A stretch of DNA of 35,044 nucleotides from Anaerolineae bacterium. GTDB taxonomy: Bacteria; Chloroflexota; Anaerolineae; J102. The position numbers were made by a program, and so were the translations under genes. Every line of letters starts with the position of its first letter. The first letter of the stretch is position 1. Under the pieces are notes generated by a model. The model was not told where the DNA came from. It saw nothing but the letters and a program-made list of their open reading frames with translations, and did not search any database. Below, in pieces: positions 1 through 8,302 of the stretch. The stretch lies in contig JALWZT010000324.1 in assembly GCA_027002405.1 (NCBI GenBank), positions 1 to 35,044 on the forward strand. The letters are read 5' to 3'.

Positions 1-1461
1 CCCGCCTCCCCCGCGGTCTACGTGGGCACCAGCCAGGGACTTTGGCAAAGCGAGGATAAAGGCGGCCATTGGCATCCTGTGTTCGAATCCGGAAATGTGG
101 TGGCGGTCACCGTGGATGCCGCGGGGGTGGTTTTCCTGGTCACCTACGAACAGGATGAAACCCTCACCTTATGGCGGGGGCCTCAGGGCCAGAATTGGCA
201 ACAACAGGGCCCGCTTCCTGTGACCGGCGCCATCCAGCTCCAGGCGCATCCCCAGCAACCGGGGCTTCTGACCCTCACCGGCCCTTGGGAAGGGCTTTGG
301 GTCTCGGTGGATGAGGGGCGCACCTGGGAACGTCGCGACCGGGGCATCTCCACGCCCACGCGCTGGCGCGCAGGCGCGGCCGAACAGGCTCCGGGCCCCA
401 ACCTGCTCGCTCTGTACATGGACCCCATCACGGGCGTTTGGTGGGCGGGCCGCGATGGGGGCGGCGTCTATCGCAGCATCAACAACGGGGCCCAATGGAC
501 CGATGTCACCGATGATCTGGGGGATGTCCTCTTCCTCAGCTTCGCCCGCAGCAAGCAAACCCTGGTCGCAGGATCGGCCACGGCTGGTGTCTTCCTGTGG
601 CAAAAAGACCACAACAGCGCGTCGGAACCCCCCGCGCAGGTGGACGCTCGCATCGAAATCTTCTGGCCCCATGATTTTGCGCCCGTCACCTCGGCCCAAA
701 AAGCCAACCTGGGCTTACGTCTTTATCAGGACCACAGCCTGGAGCCTCCCCCTTGCGCCTGGTCTCCCAACATCATCCTCTGGGCAGCGCGAGATGCCGA
801 ACCCTTACGACGCCTGGGCCTGGCCGACCATCGCGATGTGGAAGGCCATCCCTTCCCCTTCTGGGTGATGAATGATGTGGATGTCACCTGGGCCAACGAT
901 CCGGAGCACCAGCTCATCTACATGGCTCAGGTGGCGCCGGGCCTGGCCGAAAGCCACAGCTCGGTATGGGTGCACGCGGCCGATGCGCGCACCCGTCTGC
1001 CTCATCCCCCTCAGCCGCAGGGCCTGGCCCCTGCCGGCGTCACGGCCTGGGATGGCCGCATCCTGGTGGTATGGCCCCACGATACCCACGGCCAACAGGT
1101 GCCTCCGGACCAAGCGCCCTTGGTCAACATCACCGCGGCCCTGTTCCAGCGCGACACCCTGCTGGCCCTGGATGAGGCCGATCTGCCCGAACGTCTGTGG
1201 TTGGTGGGCGCACTGGATAATCAGGTGGGCCGGCGCCTGGCCGTGGGCAAGCCGCGGCAGGTGACATCCAACGGGCTCCGCTACACGGTGTACGATTTCA
1301 ATGATATCGATGTCCGCGCGGCTCAGGATTCCAACCATCATTGGGCCTTTTGGTTGGAAGCTTCCCATGCCGACCTTACCAGCAACGTCTGGATTCATGG
1401 CTCGGACCCTCGCACCATGGCCCCTCGGGTTTTGGAGCCCATCACAGCCTGCCAACCATGA
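1..1461 (+). CDS. Asp-box (BNR/sialidase-like) beta-propeller protein, 5' partial
   Basis: The frame is open to the window edge (codons for PASPAVY precede the GTG at 22), so the true start lies upstream. Numbering from that GTG, there are Asp boxes of the SxDxGxxW type at residues 10-17 (SEDKGGHW) and 95-102 (SVDEGRTW) and a degenerate one near 152-159, typical of BNR/photosystem-II-stability-like propellers. The C-terminal half is different: residues about 211-327 and 346-468 are two copies of one domain, each starting with a WPHD motif, passing through ND-[VI]-D-V, and ending with S-x-VW-[VI]-H...D-x-RT-x-x-P. Such proteins are usually exported, but the signal region is outside the window. 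The stop overlaps the next start (ATGA). Substrate or ligand unknown. Confidence 0.8.
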   Translation, partial: PASPAVYVGTSQGLWQSEDKGGHWHPVFESGNVVAVTVDAAGVVFLVTYEQDETLTLWRGPQGQNWQQQGPLPVTGAIQLQAHPQQPGLLTLTGPWEGLWVSVDEGRTWERRDRGISTPTRWRAGAAEQAPGPNLLALYMDPITGVWWAGRDGGGVYRSINNGAQWTDVTDDLGDVLFLSFARSKQTLVAGSATAGVFLWQKDHNSASEPPAQVDARIEIFWPHDFAPVTSAQKANLGLRLYQDHSLEPPPCAWSPNIILWAARDAEPLRRLGLADHRDVEGHPFPFWVMNDVDVTWANDPEHQLIYMAQVAPGLAESHSSVWVHAADARTRLPHPPQPQGLAPAGVTAWDGRILVVWPHDTHGQQVPPDQAPLVNITAALFQRDTLLALDEADLPERLWLVGALDNQVGRRLAVGKPRQVTSNGLRYTVYDFNDIDVRAAQDSNHHWAFWLEASHADLTSNVWIHGSDPRTMAPRVLEPITACQP

Positions 1462-2249
1462 CCGCGCATCCCCTGCTTGTTCTCTTCCTGCTCCTCCTCA
1501 GCATCCTCTTGCTCATCCTTTGGTGGGTAAGGGGCTTTTCGCGCGGGCTTATTTGGGTCACGGTGGCCATCCTGGGGGCCGTCGGGCTTAGTTATCTTTC
1601 CTCTCTCCTCTTTCGCGTGCCCCCCTATCATGTGAGCTGCCCCGAAACGGTCTGTGCAGGCTGGGCCGGGTATCCCTATCCGGTCTACCACCTGGCCCCC
1701 GATGGCACGGTCACGTGGGATGGGCCCTCCTTTGTTCTGAACAGCTTCTTCTATGATGCCGCGCTTTTGGCTTTCAGCGCGCTGGTGGCAGGTCTGGCCC
1801 GCGGCTTTCGCTGGGGGCAACGGGCATGGCGTACCCGGGTGGTGTTCATCCTGGTCGTCGTGCTCCTGCCTTTGGCCACCCTGCCCATCTGGGTTCCGCC
1901 GCCCCAGCCGCCCACCAGCATCCCCGAGCGGCGTTTGGTCAACAACGCAGCCCGGGCCTGGCGTTGGCAGCTTCACATGCGAGGATGGATGGACCGGCGT
2001 CTGGCCCTGGAAGACGTGCTGGCCACCCCCGAAGGGCCGGGCTCGCGCGTCTGCTTCCGCGTCTATACCTGGTTCTACCTCCCCTATCGCCGCGTGGTCA
2101 TCGACCTGGATGAAGCAGGCGTGCGCGCGCGTGATGGGCAGATCTTGCCGCTATCCGCGCGCTGCTATGTAAATAGGATTCGGATCAGGATTAGGATTGA
2201 GGATCGTCAGGCCAACGTTGAGCGAGGCGACAACGGGCGTGATGCGTGA
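1458..2249 (+). CDS. Membrane protein of unknown function, C-terminus derived from a repeat
   Basis: The ATG at 1458 overlaps the preceding TGA (ATGA), indicating translational coupling, so it is preferred over the in-frame ATG at 1341 inside the upstream gene. 263 aa. Two hydrophobic helices lie near residues 5-20 and 28-50, then an external loop with a CPETVC cysteine pair, then helices near 95-112 and 120-140, and a C-terminal soluble part of about 90 residues. I do not recognise the family. From about residue 236 the sequence reads into the intergenic repeat (composite unit beginning CTGCTATGTAAATAGG at 2162), giving an Arg-Ile-rich tail of about 26 residues and the stop. The tail is therefore probably not ancestral. 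Confidence 0.7.
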   Translation: MTAHPLLVLFLLLLSILLLILWWVRGFSRGLIWVTVAILGAVGLSYLSSLLFRVPPYHVSCPETVCAGWAGYPYPVYHLAPDGTVTWDGPSFVLNSFFYDAALLAFSALVAGLARGFRWGQRAWRTRVVFILVVVLLPLATLPIWVPPPQPPTSIPERRLVNNAARAWRWQLHMRGWMDRRLALEDVLATPEGPGSRVCFRVYTWFYLPYRRVVIDLDEAGVRARDGQILPLSARCYVNRIRIRIRIEDRQANVERGDNGRDA

Positions 2250-2808
2250 AACGTAAAACGTGAGAGCCTTACGCATCACGCATTACGTTTCACGGTCCGC
2301 CAGCCTGGCCGCGACGTTTTCATTCGTATCGGCGAGCTATCGCTCGTGGCGACTGCTATGAAAATAGGATTCGGATCAGGATTAGGATTAAGATCGCCAG
2401 ACCCACGTTGGGCGAGTCGGCAAAGGTTCGTATTGCGTATTCCGTATTCCGTCCAGTCGTTACGCAATACGCAATACGGAATACGAGTCACGCCGCCCTG
2501 GCCGCGAGGCGTTTTCATCCGTATCGGCGAACTGCCGTTCGTGATGACTGCTTTGAAAATAGAGTAATCAGTGATCAGTTATCAGTAATCAGTGTTCAGT
2601 AGCGCCGTGCAACGTCATTCCGAGGGAGCGAAGCGACCGAGGAATCTAGCGAAGCGCAAAAAACCACGGCATGGCGCTCGCTTCGCTCGCTAGATGCTTC
2701 GCTCCCTTCGGTCGCTCAGCATGACGAACATCTGCGCAAATCTGCGTTCCCTTTTCTTCGGTACCGGCGAGCTGCTGCCCCTGATGTCTGAACCCCGCCC
2801 CATCCATC
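2162..2808. repeat. Intergenic repeat mosaic (composite units, heptamers, palindrome B)
   Basis: No gene seen. About 2162-2358 and 2359-2555 are two tandem copies of the ~195-bp composite unit: AGGATT hexamers, an ACGTTGRGCGAG box, a heptamer inverted repeat, the GCGAGGCGTTTTC/TCGGCGA anchor, and TGCTWTGAAAATAG. The inverted-repeat cores differ: CGTGATG-type at 2235-2294, CGTATTC-type at 2430-2488. Five TNATCAG heptamers follow at 2565-2599, then palindrome B at 2613-2726, then a CTGCGCAAAT segment. The mosaic begins inside the upstream coding sequence. Confidence 0.85.
2613..2726. repeat. Palindromic repeat B, copy 1
   Basis: Starts CGTCATTCCGAGGGAGCG and ends GCTCAGCATGACG; the two ~45-50-bp arms are imperfect reverse complements around an A-rich AAAAAACCACGGCATG core. 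Other copies: 9403-9539 (same orientation), and 13826-13938, 15286-15398, 25250-25362 (opposite orientation). Confidence 0.9.
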
Positions 2809-3570
2809 ATGTATCTCCGTATTCATGACTATCGCGTTTACTACGAAGAGCAGGGATCAGGCCCGGCGTTGATCCTGCTGCACAATGCCACGGGCTCCAC
2901 CCGAGACTGGCGTAAGATCGCGCCCCTTTTGGCCCAGCAGGGACTGCGAGTCATTGCGTATGACCGCGGGGGGTTCGGGCGTTCGGACCCATGGCCCCAG
3001 CCCCACTGGCCCCTGGATTATTTGCACCACTACCGGGATGAACTCCTGGCCTTCATGGATGCGCTGCACCTGGAAGAAGCCGCGCTCATGGGGACCAGCG
3101 ATGGTGCCACCATCGCCCTGTTGGCCGCGGCCGCCTCGCCCCACCGCATCCGCTCGGTGGTGGCAGAATCGCCTCACATGTGGTACGAAAAGCGCACCCT
3201 GATCCCCATGTTCCAACAATTCGAAACCACCATAGGCCAGGACCCCCGTTTTTGGAAAGCCATGGCCCGGGCCCATGGAGAGCGGGCGCAAGAGGTCGTC
3301 GCGCGTTGGCTCAATCGCTGGGGAGACCCCGCGTTCATGGATTGGGACGAACGAGAAGCCCTCTCCCACATCACCTGCCCCGTGTTGGTGGTCCATGGCC
3401 GCCGCGATCCCTTCTTCCCCCTGGCTCACAGCCAGACCATTGCCCAAGCCCTGCCCCGGGCGCGACTGGTGGTCCTGGAAGATATCGGCCACGCCCCCCA
3501 TCTGGAGGCGGACCCGCACGGCTACGCCCGACTGCTGAGGGAATTTTGGGACCAGGATTGTCGTGATTAG
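2809..3570 (+). CDS. Alpha/beta hydrolase
   Basis: A 253-aa single-domain alpha/beta-hydrolase-fold protein. The oxyanion-hole segment is LLHNATGS near 23-30. The nucleophile elbow is GTSDG with Ser97, the acid is Asp200 in VVHGRRDPF, and the base is His228 in EDIGHAPH, so the triad is complete. No signal peptide or membrane segment, so cytoplasmic. The GTSDG elbow, rather than GHSxG, and the HNATG motif are seen in many uncharacterised lipase, esterase and C-C hydrolase relatives; substrate cannot be assigned. There is no strong ribosome-binding site before the ATG. The last codons (CGT GAT TAG) lie in a TNATCAG-type heptamer array, so the stop belongs to the repeat. Confidence 0.9.
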   Translation: MYLRIHDYRVYYEEQGSGPALILLHNATGSTRDWRKIAPLLAQQGLRVIAYDRGGFGRSDPWPQPHWPLDYLHHYRDELLAFMDALHLEEAALMGTSDGATIALLAAAASPHRIRSVVAESPHMWYEKRTLIPMFQQFETTIGQDPRFWKAMARAHGERAQEVVARWLNRWGDPAFMDWDEREALSHITCPVLVVHGRRDPFFPLAHSQTIAQALPRARLVVLEDIGHAPHLEADPHGYARLLREFWDQDCRD

Positions 3571-3798
3571 TGATCAGTCATCAGTAATCAGTGTTCAGTT
3601 GACTCTGCGTCCTCTGCGCTCTCTGCGGTAAGTACCCTTTCCGCAGGGGAGTCAGGGATCAGTCATCCAGTGTTCAGTGTTCAGTGTTCAGTGTGTGACC
3701 ACTTGCCACTTGCCACCTGCCACCTGCATCCCCATTTTCGTCGTTATGGCGTGAGCCCTCGCTCATGGCGACGATATCCCATACCCTTTGGAGGATTC
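3564..3798. repeat. Intergenic repeats: TNATCAG and CACYTGC heptamers, CTCTGCG module
   Basis: Heptamers of the TNATCAG family run 3564-3598 (TGATTAG, TGATCAG, TCATCAG, TAATCAG, TGTTCAG). The CTCTGCG module H at about 3600-3665 recurs at 34790-34857. Three perfect TGTTCAG copies lie at 3671-3691 and four CACYTGC copies at 3700-3727. A short remnant of the TCGTTATGGCG/CGATA anchor precedes coaD. Confidence 0.85.
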
Positions 3799-4317
3799 AT
3801 GTCTATCATCGCTCTTTACCCTGGCACCTTTGACCCGGTGCATTATGGCCACATCGACATCACCCGCCGGGCGGCCGCGCTATGGCCCAAGGTCATCGTC
3901 GCGGTCTATGACCGGCCCAGCAAAAACCTGCTCTTCACCACCGAAGAACGGGTGGCCCTCTTTGCCGAAGCTGTGAAAGACCTTCCCAACGTGGAGGTCA
4001 AGGCCTATGCCGGCCTGACCGTAGAATTTGCTCGGGAGGTGGGGGCCAAAGTCATGGTGCGGGGCTTGCGAGCGATCACCGATTTTGAGTACGAATTCCA
4101 GATCGCGCTCACCAACAAGCAACTGGCCCCGGATATCGAATTCGCAGCTCTCATGACCAGCCAGGAACACACCTTTCTTTCTGCCAGCATTCTCAAAGAG
4201 GTCGCGCTTTTGGGCGGAGACACATCGGCCATGTGCCCGCCCCACGTGAGCGAAGCCCTGCGCCGGATGGCAAAAGCCCGAGGCTACACCGGCAGCGCCA
4301 AGATCAAACGCATTTAA
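3799..4317 (+). CDS. coaD: Phosphopantetheine adenylyltransferase
   Basis: CoaD transfers AMP from ATP to 4'-phosphopantetheine, the penultimate step of coenzyme A synthesis, in the cytoplasm. 172 aa, the usual length. The N-terminal PGTFDPVHYGHIDI carries the nucleotidyltransferase HxGH motif (His15-Tyr-Gly-His18). RGLRAITDFEYEFQ is the conserved substrate-binding stretch, and FLSASILKEVA corresponds to the C-terminal (I)SSxxVKE signature. The ATG at 3799 follows a strong GGAGG four bases upstream (3790-3794). An in-frame extension back to 3670 is only repeat sequence and is rejected. The next gene starts 7 bp after the stop, so the two are probably co-transcribed. Confidence 0.97.
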   Translation: MSIIALYPGTFDPVHYGHIDITRRAAALWPKVIVAVYDRPSKNLLFTTEERVALFAEAVKDLPNVEVKAYAGLTVEFAREVGAKVMVRGLRAITDFEYEFQIALTNKQLAPDIEFAALMTSQEHTFLSASILKEVALLGGDTSAMCPPHVSEALRRMAKARGYTGSAKIKRI

Positions 4318-4324
4318 CCCTCCC

Positions 4325-6538
4325 ATGCCCGGATTCCTGCGCCGCTCCATCCTGCCTCTGCTTCTCATCTATCTCGCTTTGGGAGGGCTCTACGCGTTTG
4401 CCACGCCCGTGTTCGAAGCTTCGGATGAGATCTGGCACTATCCCGTGGTACGCGAAATCCGCCATCATGGGCGGCTTCCCGTGCAAATCGCGGGCCAAAC
4501 CACGGACTGGGCCCAGGAAGGAAGTCAACCGCCCCTCTACTATGGGCTGGCAGCCCTGGCCACGGCCTGGATCGATGACAGCGATTACCGGGCGGTGATG
4601 ATTCGCAATCCTTTTGTCAAAGCCGGAATCCCGGGCACGCCCGACAACGTCAATTTCATCGCCCATCCTCCAGGCCAAGGCCCGTGGCAGGGGGGCACCG
4701 TGCTGGCGGTGTTTGTCATCCGGGGGCTTTCCCTGCTCCTGGTCGCGGGCATGGTTTCCTTCACCTGGCGCCTGGCCCGGACCATGTATCCCCAGCACCC
4801 GGACCTGGCCTGGCTGGCCGCGGCCCTGGTCGCGTTCAACCCCATGCTCCTTTTCATCAGCGCGTCCGTCAATAACGACAATTTGCTCATGGTGTTGGCC
4901 GCGGCCACCCTGTGGCTTTTGGTCCAGGAAGTTCTGGACCCCAGGCCGGGCGTGCAAGGGCGGCGCACCTTGATTTTGGGCCTGCTTTTGAGCCTGGCCG
5001 CGCTGACCAAACTTTCGGGCTTGATGCTGTGGCCTGTGGCCGCATTGGCCCTCACCTGGACCGCCTGGCGGACCGGGGACTGGCGCGGCTGGCTGCTGCG
5101 AGGCCTGGTCCTGGCTGGGCTGGGCATCGGGTTGGCAGGATGGTGGTACGCGCGCAACTGGCAGCTTTATGGCGAACTCACAGGCACGGCCCGGATGGCC
5201 CTGATCGCGGGCCCGCGGCCCGAAGGGTTCGGATTGCGGCAACTGTTGAAGGAATGGTCCAGCTTTTGGTATGCCTATTGGGGGGTGTTTGGCGCCTTCA
5301 ACATCCTGGCCCCGTCCTGGTTCTTCGCCGCGGTCGCGGGGTTGACGTTGCTCGCGGGCCTGGGCCTGGGGCGCCTCCTTTGGGAGTCTCGCCGCGGGGG
5401 CCTCAAGCCCCATTCAGTGGCTCATGGGATATTGGGCCTCTTCCTGCTTCTCACCCTGGTAGGGATTATCCGTTGGTCTTTGCTCACCCCCGCGTCGCAG
5501 GGCCGCTTGCTTTTTGGCGGCGCAGGGGTCATCGCCCTGTATCTGGCTTTGGGATTGACCCATCTGGTTCCCGGCCCGTGGCGGGGGCGTGTCGCGGCCA
5601 CGGCCGGCGGCTTCATGATGCTCAGCGCCCTCCTCATCCCCTTCATCAGCATCCGGCCCGCGTATCAGCCCCCCCAACCCCTGGCTGCTCTTCCCCAGGA
5701 CGTGCGTCCTCTCGATGCCCGCTTCGGTCCCCACATCCAACTCCTGGGCTACACCCTGCCTCGAACCACCTTCATGCCCGGGGAGGCCATCGCCATCACC
5801 CTCTACTGGCGAACAGACACCCCCATGGCAGAAAACCTGGACCTCTCCCTCAACGGGTTGGGATTCCATGAACAGAATCTTGCTAAGCTGGATACCTGGC
5901 CCGGCGGGGGATTGTGGCCCACCTCCTTCTGGCGCCCGGGCGAGATTTATCCCGACCCGTACCTGCTCCCCATTCGTGGGGACGCAGACACGCCCACCTT
6001 GCTCAAACTTTCGGTGCATTTTTCCCGTAACCTGATCCGAGATGGCATCGGGGACCCCGTGCCCGCCTACGCCAACGGGCAGCCGGTCGATGCCATCATG
6101 CTTGATGCGGGCGCGTTGTTGACGCCTCCCGACCGGATCCAAAAACCCCGGCATCCGCCCATCGCCCTGTTGGACCACGGCATCCAATTGCACGACTACC
6201 GTTTGGAACCCGAACCTGATGGATTACGGGTGCGCCTTTTCTGGTCCACCACCCAACCGGTGCCGGAGGACTACACCATCTTTGTGCACCTCCGGGACTC
6301 CCAGGGAGAGCTCCTGGCCCAGGGGGACGCGCCTCCACGGGAGGGGTACTGGCCCACATCCCATTGGCAGCCCGGCCAGGAGGTGGTTTCGGTCCACTGG
6401 TTGCCCTGGCCCCATGGGCGAGCCGTTCCAGAAAGCACCCTGTGGGTGGGCATGTACCAACCCGCCACAGGCGCCCGGCTGACCATCCGTCCGCCCCAAG
6501 CCCCCCCCTGGCCCGATGGGGCGATGCGGCTTCGTTAA
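4325..6538 (+). CDS. DUF2142-type GT-C membrane glycosyltransferase with duplicated C-terminal beta domain
   Basis: 737 aa. The first ~445 residues contain about 10-12 hydrophobic helices. After TM1 comes the loop motif EASDEIWHYP (Asp34-Glu35, His38), the acidic pair typical of lipid-phosphosugar-dependent GT-C enzymes. It resembles the DUF2142 group of predicted transferases that use polyprenyl-linked sugars at the outer face of the membrane; the acceptor is unknown. The remaining ~290 residues form an extracytoplasmic region with two related halves, starting at about 470 (HIQLLGY) and 618 (HGIQLHDY). Each contains an L-x-W-x-T-x-x-P strand and later a WPTS-[FH]-W-[RQ]-PG motif. The gene lies 7 bp after coaD. 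Confidence 0.8.
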   Translation: MPGFLRRSILPLLLIYLALGGLYAFATPVFEASDEIWHYPVVREIRHHGRLPVQIAGQTTDWAQEGSQPPLYYGLAALATAWIDDSDYRAVMIRNPFVKAGIPGTPDNVNFIAHPPGQGPWQGGTVLAVFVIRGLSLLLVAGMVSFTWRLARTMYPQHPDLAWLAAALVAFNPMLLFISASVNNDNLLMVLAAATLWLLVQEVLDPRPGVQGRRTLILGLLLSLAALTKLSGLMLWPVAALALTWTAWRTGDWRGWLLRGLVLAGLGIGLAGWWYARNWQLYGELTGTARMALIAGPRPEGFGLRQLLKEWSSFWYAYWGVFGAFNILAPSWFFAAVAGLTLLAGLGLGRLLWESRRGGLKPHSVAHGILGLFLLLTLVGIIRWSLLTPASQGRLLFGGAGVIALYLALGLTHLVPGPWRGRVAATAGGFMMLSALLIPFISIRPAYQPPQPLAALPQDVRPLDARFGPHIQLLGYTLPRTTFMPGEAIAITLYWRTDTPMAENLDLSLNGLGFHEQNLAKLDTWPGGGLWPTSFWRPGEIYPDPYLLPIRGDADTPTLLKLSVHFSRNLIRDGIGDPVPAYANGQPVDAIMLDAGALLTPPDRIQKPRHPPIALLDHGIQLHDYRLEPEPDGLRVRLFWSTTQPVPEDYTIFVHLRDSQGELLAQGDAPPREGYWPTSHWQPGQEVVSVHWLPWPHGRAVPESTLWVGMYQPATGARLTIRPPQAPPWPDGAMRLR

Positions 6539-6566
6539 GTTCATACTCCACCCCCTCAAACTGCCC

Positions 6567-7724
6567 ATGTCCTCTTCACATCCGCCTCAACGCCGATTCA
6601 ACAAGGATATCTTTGCCGTCGCCCTTGGGCACTTCACCCATGATGTGTACAGCTCTTTTCTGGCCCCTTTGCTGCCGGTGCTGCAAGACCGGCTGGGCAT
6701 TGGGTACGCGCTGACGGGGAATCTGGCGGTCTTCACCCAGGCGCCCAGTCTGCTGAATCCCTTTATCGGTTTGCTGGCCGACCGGGTAAGCCTGCGCTAT
6801 TTTGTCATCTTCGCGCCCGCGGTCACGGCCACCCTCATGAGCAGCATGGGCCTGGCGCCGAATTATCTCACATTGGCCTTTTTGCTGCTGGCCGCGGGGG
6901 TGAGTGTGGCCGCGTTCCACGCGCCGGCCGGCGCCATGATCGGGGAGCTGGCAGGGAATCGCGTGGGCGCGGGCATGAGTATCTTCATGGCCGCGGGGGA
7001 ACTGGCCCGTACCCTGGGGCCCATCCTGGCCGTGGCAGGGGTGGGGTGGTTCGGCCTGGAAGGGCTGTGGCGCCTGGCGTTTGTGGGATGGGCTGTCACG
7101 GGTATCCTTTTTTGGCGATTGCACCGCATCCAGGCCCGGCCTCGTCCTCCGGGAAGCGATGATTGGGCCCGACTCAAGCCCCGGCTCCTGCGCGTTTTCC
7201 CCTACCTCACCTGGCTGGTGATAGGGCGTGTGGCCATGCAAGCGGCCATCACCACTTATCTTCCCATCTACATGCGAGACGCCCGCCATGTGAGCCTGGG
7301 ACTGGCCGCGGCTTCCCTCACCGTGCTGGAAGCTGCGGGATTTGTGGGAGCCTTGCTTTCCGGCTCTCTCAGCGACCGGGTGGGGCGCCACCGTATGCTC
7401 GCTTTCCTTCTTTTTGTTGCCCCCTTGCTTTTGGTCCTCTTTCTATTCGCGCCCATTTGGCTGCTTTTCCCCCTGCTCATCGCCCTGGGCCTCACAGCCA
7501 TCTCCTTACAGCCGGTGATCCTGGCCCTGGTGCAAGACCTCTTCCCCGACAACCGGGCCCTGGCCAATGGCAGCTACATGGCCCTAAGCTTCGCGCTGCG
7601 AGCGGTGGGCATCTGGGCCATCGGGCTCACGGCCGATGCCTGGGGCCTGACCGCGGCCTTCATGCTCAGCGCCATCATCGGCCTCCTCTCCCTCCCCTCC
7701 ATCCGATTCATCCCTCGCTCGTAA
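6567..7724 (+). CDS. MFS transporter, Fsr (fosmidomycin resistance)-like
   Basis: 385 aa, the normal size for a 12-helix major facilitator superfamily antiporter. The N-terminal GHFTHDVYSSFLAPLLPVL resembles the signature helix of the Fsr family (GHFTxDxYxxxLPxLLP). A loop with ADRVSLRYF follows TM2, and SGSLSDRVGRHRM is the canonical MFS loop motif in the C-terminal half. Family members are proton-driven drug exporters; the substrate here is unknown. The ATG at 6567 is chosen because the in-frame ATG at 6516 lies within the upstream coding sequence. The gene ends directly against the convergent hypothetical gene (stop at 7724, next stop at 7725). Confidence 0.87.
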   Translation: MSSSHPPQRRFNKDIFAVALGHFTHDVYSSFLAPLLPVLQDRLGIGYALTGNLAVFTQAPSLLNPFIGLLADRVSLRYFVIFAPAVTATLMSSMGLAPNYLTLAFLLLAAGVSVAAFHAPAGAMIGELAGNRVGAGMSIFMAAGELARTLGPILAVAGVGWFGLEGLWRLAFVGWAVTGILFWRLHRIQARPRPPGSDDWARLKPRLLRVFPYLTWLVIGRVAMQAAITTYLPIYMRDARHVSLGLAAASLTVLEAAGFVGALLSGSLSDRVGRHRMLAFLLFVAPLLLVLFLFAPIWLLFPLLIALGLTAISLQPVILALVQDLFPDNRALANGSYMALSFALRAVGIWAIGLTADAWGLTAAFMLSAIIGLLSLPSIRFIPRS

Positions 7725-8111
7725 TCACCTCCCGTTGGGGTCCACAAAGGTCAAAGGAAAGGTGGTGGTCGCCTGGGTCAGCACGTCGCCCCCGCGCTCC
7801 ACTCGGATCTGGAATTGATACCGGGCATCGGGCTGGGGCGGGCGCTTAAGGTGCATGGTCAGAGAAATGTAAGGGTCTCGCCAATCCACCAGCAGCATAC
7901 TCCCCACTTCCCGACCTTCCGGGTCCAGGCAGCTCATTTCGACCACCACCGGGGTGGCGAAGGAGGTAAGCTGGACGCGCACCCACAATCGGGTGAGATC
8001 GGGATAGGGGTAGATGGCGATGCGTTCTACCTCGAACTCCGGTTTATCAAAACGAAAGGTCAGGCCCTTGGCCATCTCTTGCTGGGCCGTGGTTATCTGG
8101 CAACTGCTCAT
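7725..8111 (-). CDS. Hypothetical protein, 128 aa
   Basis: I do not recognise this protein. It is mostly beta-strand in character, with alternating hydrophobic residues such as RLWVRVQLTSF, VVVEMSCL and YQFQIRVERGG, suggesting a small immunoglobulin-like or jelly-roll sandwich. There is no signal peptide or transmembrane segment. The longer frame back to 8216 runs through the selenocysteine tRNA and is not credible; the ATG at 8111 lies 27 bp downstream of the tRNA 3' end. It may be transcribed by read-through from the tRNA promoter, since no separate promoter is evident. Confidence 0.6.
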   Translation of the reverse strand: MSSCQITTAQQEMAKGLTFRFDKPEFEVERIAIYPYPDLTRLWVRVQLTSFATPVVVEMSCLDPEGREVGSMLLVDWRDPYISLTMHLKRPPQPDARYQFQIRVERGGDVLTQATTTFPLTFVDPNGR

Positions 8112-8138
8112 GGGCGATCTGGGGTTGAAAGATGAAGG

Positions 8139-8234
8139 CGGGAGCGAATGGGAGTCGAACCCACCGCGGACGTCTCCGCGACGCCCGCCACCGGTTTTGA
8201 AGACCGGGACGTCCACCGGGACGCATCCGCTCCC
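8139..8234 (-). tRNA. selC: tRNA-Sec (anticodon TCA)
   Basis: The minus strand folds as a bacterial selenocysteine tRNA. It has an 8-bp acceptor stem (GGGAGCGG with TCGCTCCC), a 6-bp D stem (GCGTCC/GGACGT) with a 4-nt loop, anticodon stem CCGGT/ACCGG around loop CTTCAAA (anticodon TCA), and a long variable arm with a 9-bp stem (GCGGGCGTC/GACGTCCGC). The 5-bp T stem has loop TTCGACT, and the discriminator is G followed by CC; the terminal A is not encoded. The 8+5 layout and 6-bp D stem separate it from tRNA-Ser and from opal suppressors. It reads UGA as selenocysteine together with SelA, SelB and SelD, none of which is in this window. Confidence 0.96.
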
Positions 8235-8254
8235 ACAAAAGGAAGGACGCTGTC

Positions 8255-8283
8255 ATCGTACTCGCGATGGGGAAAATGGTCAA
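8255..8283 (-). promoter_or_regulatory. Sigma-70-like promoter of tRNA-Sec
   Basis: On the minus strand TTGACC (8283-8278) is followed by a 17-bp spacer and TACGAT (8260-8255). Predicted initiation is about 12-15 bases before the tRNA 5' end. The -35 lies in a local duplication TTGACCCTTGACC. The promoter sits between the TyrA-like gene and the tRNA, so the tRNA need not depend on read-through. Confidence 0.65.
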
Positions 8284-8302
8284 GGGTCAAGACCTTCCCC
8301 GT

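Noticed and set aside
4304-5413. 369-aa minus-strand frame opposite the DUF2142 gene
   Set aside because: Gln/Gly/Pro-rich low-complexity translation typical of antisense to hydrophobic helices.
8112-8216. N-terminal extension of the 128-aa hypothetical protein
   Set aside because: The extension translates through the selenocysteine tRNA gene.
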